From Auxenochlorella pyrenoidosa (lineage: Eukaryota; Chlorophyta; Trebouxiophyceae; Chlorellales; Chlorellaceae): a stretch of 11,699 nt of DNA. Both the position numbers and the translations under genes were made by a program. The notes beneath the pieces are model-generated. The model was not told the origin of the DNA and did no database searches. It saw only the letters and a program-made list of their open reading frames with translations. The stretch's first letter is position 1, and the number at the start of each line of letters is the position of its first letter. This document shows positions 8,483-11,699 of this stretch, piece by piece. Where the stretch lies: the NCBI GenBank assembly GCA_001430745.1, contig KQ482076.1, forward strand, positions 245,628-257,326, written 5' to 3'.

Positions 8483-8487
8483 TGTAA
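8483..8487 (+). terminator. Candidate polyadenylation signal TGTAA of the RR-TZF gene
   Basis: This is the only TGTAA on the + strand between the RR-TZF stop and the next gene, about 850 nt after the stop codon. The long distance leaves room for a variant signal used earlier. Confidence 0.45.
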
Positions 8488-8940
8488 TGAAAGTGCCGCG
8501 TTCAATCACACGTAGCCTTGTTGCCGGGTGCTCCATCCCTTCTTGGGTGTTTGACCAAAGCAGAATTGGATGAATTTGTTGGGAGGCAGCCAGCAGCAGC
8601 CAGCCCCGGCACGGTTGGGATGGCGTGCAAGGCGGGCTTGAAAGTATCCAAGACATGCTTGCGGCAGGTTGCACTCGCAAACTGGAGGCACAGGCGGCAG
8701 GTGGGTTGGCCAGTTTGGGAACGCGTCTGGACCCATTTCTCATGCCCCCAAGGACATTGAGGCCTCATGAGGCTGGATTTTGATTGGAAGGAGGGATTGT
8801 CCATGTCAACAAGACCGTCAGTGACTGAACCGCCTCTGGCCAGGATTCTGCGTGCGGGGCAGGTTCTGCAGCAGTACTACCTTCCTGCGGGCAGGCGACA
8901 CGGTTTGACGTTGTCTGAGTATTTCTCTCATCGCTCGTAG
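8488..8940 (+). other. Intergenic region and likely promoter/5' leader of the membrane-protein gene
   Basis: No convincing coding frame was found. Just before the next start codon the sequence (tatttctctcatcgctcgtag, ending 8940) resembles a splice acceptor, so a leader exon may lie upstream. The TAG is also an in-frame stop directly before the ATG. Confidence 0.35.
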
Positions 8941-10170
8941 ATGGAGGCGGGGCAGAGAATTGTGCCCCCTGCTGCCAGCGAGACAGCGCCTATAGGAACG
9001 GCTCTGTCGCCCAACGCCGTTCTCAGCTCCACAACAGGTGGGACGATAGTTTGTGCGGGTCTCGGGAGGTCGCAGAGGGCCCGAGCAGGCTGCAAGGCTA
9101 GGGCAAAACAGCAAGCGCCGCTGCGTGCCTCAGCTGTGTGTTACAGTGTGTGGAACGCACGAGTATCCTTCGTTGAGTCTTAGCAGCCGAGGAGGCCGAA
9201 GCCGGCCGCCACGCCAAGATATGGTCTCGCCGCCCCCGCCGCCGCCTCCTGCCTCTGCTACCTGGCCGCAACGCCGTTTGCCGTCCTGCCTGCAACTGTG
9301 CGCCGCCTGCCCCCACGACCTCTTCCGCAGTCGCCATCGCGTGCAGCGCCACCGCGGGGGGCGTCATCCTCGTCTTCCTCCTGCTCTTCTGGGCCGCGTG
9401 GAGCGACTGCAGCTGCACCATGACCTGGCCCTGGCGGCGGCGGCGGCAGGGAGCTGTGCTGGCAGAGAGGGCAGATAGTGCGGGCTCCACGGGCAGCCTG
9501 CCTTCCAACGGGGCCCCTGCAGGGGCAGGACCCAGCAAGGCGGGCGGGCAGGCCTCCCAGCAAGGCCCCGCGCAGCAGCTGGTGGCTGTGCTGGTTATGC
9601 AGCCAGACGACGCGGCCATGGTGGGCGTCACACACGTGCCTGCACAGCCTGGTGAGCCGCAGGCGGCTGGCAAGTGCTTGCTGACAGATTTGTGGCTCCA
9701 AGGACAGCCCCCGTGCCTGCCTGGGGACGGTTGGTTCCCCGGCAGCCTCAGGCTGTGCCGCCTTCCCTCGCCAGCATGCATTTGGTAGTGCCCCTTGGCC
9801 CCCCCCATGCCTGCTGCGTTGCATTGCCGCCCTGGGCAGCCTCTGCGGCATGCAGAGGTGGCATCCCAGCCTGCCTGCATGCACAGGCCTGAGGCTGCCG
9901 CTCACAACACCCCGCCCGGCTCGTGCCCCCCGCTCTGCTGCAGGCGCCGCCGCCGCCGCGCCCCCCCGCCCGCGCAGCTCCGACAGCGACAGCAGCACCG
10001 GCAGCGGGCGTAGCAGCCGTCGCAGCAGCAATGACGTGGGGGCTGCATACCTTGCTGAGCTGGAGGAACGGGAGGCGAGCCGGCGCGAGATGAGCCGCCG
10101 CAACGCGGGCCTGGCAGGCACCCCCGCCGGCGCGTGGGGGCTCGGCTTCTTTCCGTCGTACATCATCTGA
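8941..10170 (+). CDS. Single-pass membrane protein of unknown family, 3 exons, 214 residues
   Basis: Exons 8941-9037, 9331-9651 and 9944-10170 join through GT-AG introns, both in phase 1, and end in TGA. The ATG follows an in-frame TAG. Residues 1-32 are Ala/Thr/Pro/Ser-rich with no signal peptide. Residues 33-56 (ATAGGVILVFLLLFWAAW core) form one strong transmembrane helix. It is followed by two cysteines (C59, C61) and a basic WPWRRRRQ patch, which by the positive-inside rule suggests an outside N-terminus and a cytosolic C-terminus. A Gly/Ala/Ser/Gln linker leads to a hydrophobic LVAVLVMQPDD stretch (about 113-123). A Ser/Arg-rich stretch (about 151-168) could be phosphorylated. Then come a charged helix (YLAELEEREASRREM, about 175-189) and an aromatic tail ending in FFPSYII. 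No enzyme motif was seen and the family was not recognised. It could be a receptor-like adaptor or scaffold, but this is only inference. Confidence 0.75.
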
Positions 10171-10929
10171 GGCCGCCTGCAGCGCGGCCCCCGGAGGCAG
10201 GCCTGGCGCCTGCAGCAGCAGCGGCGGCAGCTGGCTGCTGGCCCCTTGAGCTAGACCTGCAGCCTGCGCCCCATGCAAGCATGGCGCCTCCCACCAGCAC
10301 TATGCAGCAGGGTAGTGGCCTCCCCCCCTTCTTGAAACACAGCGCTACCCCGCAGCGTGCCCATCCCTCAGCGCCGAGTACCCACCCATCAGTTTTCGTA
10401 CTCCTCGCCTCCTCTTGCAGTCGCCTCTCGCTTTCCTCTCTACCTCGTCGCCTTCAGCTGTCCTCAGGCCCACACAGTGGGACCAGCCATGTGGACTCAA
10501 CCCTGTTTCGCCATGTCAATTTCGTGTTTGTCTCTGTTCCGCTGTCCTGACTACCTCAACCCTGCTGTATCTTCTGTCTCCACAAAACCTGTACCTAGTC
10601 CTCCCTAGTTTTCCCAGACAGTCTGCCCCTTCCGAGCGCATGCTACATTCTGATTTGTTCACAAAGAGCACACTCTTCGCGCGCCATGCTGCAAGCAAGG
10701 CCGAGAAATAGGTGGCGGCACACGAACCCGCACCAACCCGCAAAAGGCAAAGCACCCGGTGCTGCAAATGCGGAGAGCAGCATGCCAGATGTCAAGCACT
10801 TGCACCGCTGGCGGCGGCTGGCAAAGGGATACATCGCAAGCGTTGGGAGGGACGGGCTTTTCCAGCTCTGCCTGCCCCGGCCTGCATTTCCATGCCCAGC
10901 TGGCTTCTACTGACAGCCTAGAGGTTGCA
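10171..10929 (+). other. 3' UTR of the membrane-protein gene and convergent intergenic region
   Basis: No convincing gene on either strand. The part from about 10340 to 10640 is pyrimidine-rich like the RR-TZF 3' UTR. No exact TGTAA occurs on the + strand here. TGCAA variants occur near 10273, 10690 and 10762. The membrane-protein transcript probably ends in this stretch, facing the minus-strand gene. Confidence 0.4.
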
Positions 10930-10934
10930 TTACA
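10930..10934 (-). terminator. Candidate polyadenylation signal (TGTAA on the minus strand)
   Basis: TTACA on the + strand reads TGTAA on the minus strand, about 175 nt beyond the stop codon of the minus-strand gene (11109-11111). The distance is typical for a green-algal 3' UTR. Confidence 0.45.
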
Positions 10935-11108
10935 GGGGAGGGGTGCCCCGGCACAGCCACAGATGCACTATCATGGGAGCAGGGGGCGCGGCACGGGGGG
11001 TGGAGGGCCCCGCGCACGCGCTGCCGGCGCCGCCGCCTCGCCCTGTGCGCCGCCGCGGCGGGTGGCCCCGCGGCGTGCGGCGCTCTTGCTGCTGCAAGGC
11101 CGGGCTGC

Positions 11109-11532
11109 TTACGCGGCGTGGGCCTTGTTCAGCACCACGCCCTCGAACTGCACAGGAGAAGGGGTGGGGGGGCGAGGCCAGGGTGGGTCGGCGGCGTGCT
11201 CATGCTTGGGACAGCTGGGCAGAGCCGGCGGCCAGCCTTCCCCTTTCCAAGCAATGCCCGCTGGCACAGTCGATGAGGGCGCAACCCCTGCCGCCCAGAC
11301 GCAGCCGCCGCTGGCGCGCTCGGCAAGCACACGCACGACCCCCCTTCCCCTCTAAGCCATCTGAAGGACGGAAGGCAAGCAGGGCCGCGCGCCCCGACCC
11401 GTAATACAGGGTTCAGGGTTCAGAAAGGGTTAAGAAAAGGGTTTAGCAGGGCGGCCCGACACCCACCTTGGACTGGAACCAGCGGATGGCGTCCTCCTTG
11501 GTCACGCGGTGCTGCACGCCCACCTTGGCCAG
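11109..11532 (-). CDS. C-terminal two exons of an unidentified minus-strand gene (5' part outside the window)
   Basis: Reading right to left, exon 11532-11467 follows acceptor gcag and encodes 22 residues starting LAKVGVQHRV and containing KEDAIRWFQSK. It ends at donor AAG|GTGGGT. After a 319-nt intron (acceptor ctgtgcag) the final exon 11147-11109 encodes FEGVVLNKAHAA and stops with TAA. Both exons join in phase 0. The mix of charged, aromatic and hydrophobic residues is that of a folded globular domain, unlike the repeat-derived frames around it. I could not place the 34 residues in a family. Gene orientation is supported by both splice sites and by a TGTAA signal downstream. The upstream exons lie beyond position 11532, most likely outside the window. 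Confidence 0.62.
11407..11451. repeat. Degenerate telomere-like repeats inside the minus-strand intron
   Basis: The stretch holds GGGTTCA twice in a row, then GGGTTAA and GGGTTTAG, close to the plant and green-algal telomere unit TTTAGGG. The array is short and imperfect. It lies between the two exons of the minus-strand gene, so it is interstitial rather than a chromosome end. Confidence 0.5.
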
Positions 11533-11536
11533 CTGC

Positions 11537-11556
11537 GGGGGGGGGGGCGGGGGGGG
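11537..11556. repeat. Poly-G/poly-C tract at a splice acceptor
   Basis: On the + strand eleven G, one C and eight G follow ctgc. On the minus strand this is a C-tract ending in gcag, the acceptor of the 22-residue exon. It serves as an unusually C-pure pyrimidine tract. The + strand could form G-rich secondary structure. Confidence 0.7.
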
Positions 11557-11660
11557 CGCGCGCATTTGATTTTAGTTCATTCTTCTTCGTTTGTTGTTTC
11601 CTTTTTGGGGGGAAGGAGCTGCAGGCGGCGAGGGGCAAGCGCGCAAGCCGGCTTCCGCAT

Positions 11661-11677
11661 GGCTCGGCGGCCGAGCC
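11661..11677. repeat. Short perfect inverted repeat (7-bp arms, 3-bp loop)
   Basis: GGCTCGG and CCGAGCC flank CGG. It is GC-rich and probably lies in an intron of the minus-strand gene. Such small hairpins are expected by chance in GC-rich DNA. Confidence 0.4.
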
Positions 11678-11699
11678 GCCAGGCGAGCGAGGATCAGAG

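Noticed and set aside
8312..8804. Minus-strand frames of 143 and 100 codons and a + frame containing LTKAELDEFVGRQP
   Set aside because: They overlap each other and the RR-TZF 3' UTR/poly(A) region. No start, splice chain or family supports them.
10759..11404. Plus-strand open frames of 198 and 159 codons overlapping the minus-strand gene
   Set aside because: They cross the minus-strand intron and 3' UTR, are Arg/Pro/Ala/Gly-rich and have no supporting splice sites or recognised domain.

Overview
The window looks like nuclear DNA of a green alga, most likely a Chlorella-like trebouxiophyte. The DNA is GC-rich and intron-dense. Coding pieces are joined by phase-consistent GT-AG introns. CAG, GCC and GGC codons are heavily used. 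TGTAA, the green-algal polyadenylation signal, lies downstream of three of the four genes. No bacterial operon structure, rRNA, tRNA, CRISPR array or intact mobile element was seen. All gene models below were assembled by eye from splice sites and reading phase, without transcript or database support.

Layout. (1) Positions 2-972, + strand: the 3' part of a gene that joins an extensin-like proline-rich segment to two tandem copies of a cysteine-rich module. Each module is a 102-nt exon with knottin-type cysteine spacing followed by a second short exon with two more cysteines. The two-exon cassette and its introns are duplicated with a period of about 349 bp. (2) Positions 973-2328: 3' UTR and TGTAA signal, then about 600 bp that could not be assigned, then candidate 5' leader exons of the next gene. 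(3) Positions 2379-7631, + strand: a 13-exon gene for a plant-type RR-TZF protein (arginine-rich tandem CCCH zinc finger, an RNA-binding and mRNA-turnover regulator). All zinc ligands are present with textbook spacing. A long low-complexity tail follows, with a Gln-rich segment and two 14-3-3-type motifs. (4) Positions 7632-8487: its long pyrimidine-rich 3' UTR. (5) Positions 8941-10170, + strand: a three-exon gene for a 214-residue single-pass membrane protein of unknown family. (6) Positions 10930-11532, - strand: the last two exons of a convergent gene that I could not identify. Its intron carries telomere-like repeats and its splice acceptor sits in a long C-tract.

The genes are not an operon and no shared pathway is visible. 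The RR-TZF gene is an intracellular RNA regulator, the first gene suggests a secreted or cell-wall protein, and the third suggests a membrane protein. The most unusual parts are the tandem knottin-like exon cassette and the RR-TZF gene's two in-frame optional segments: a 172-codon Gln-rich block, and a 90-codon block built on a 57-bp minisatellite.
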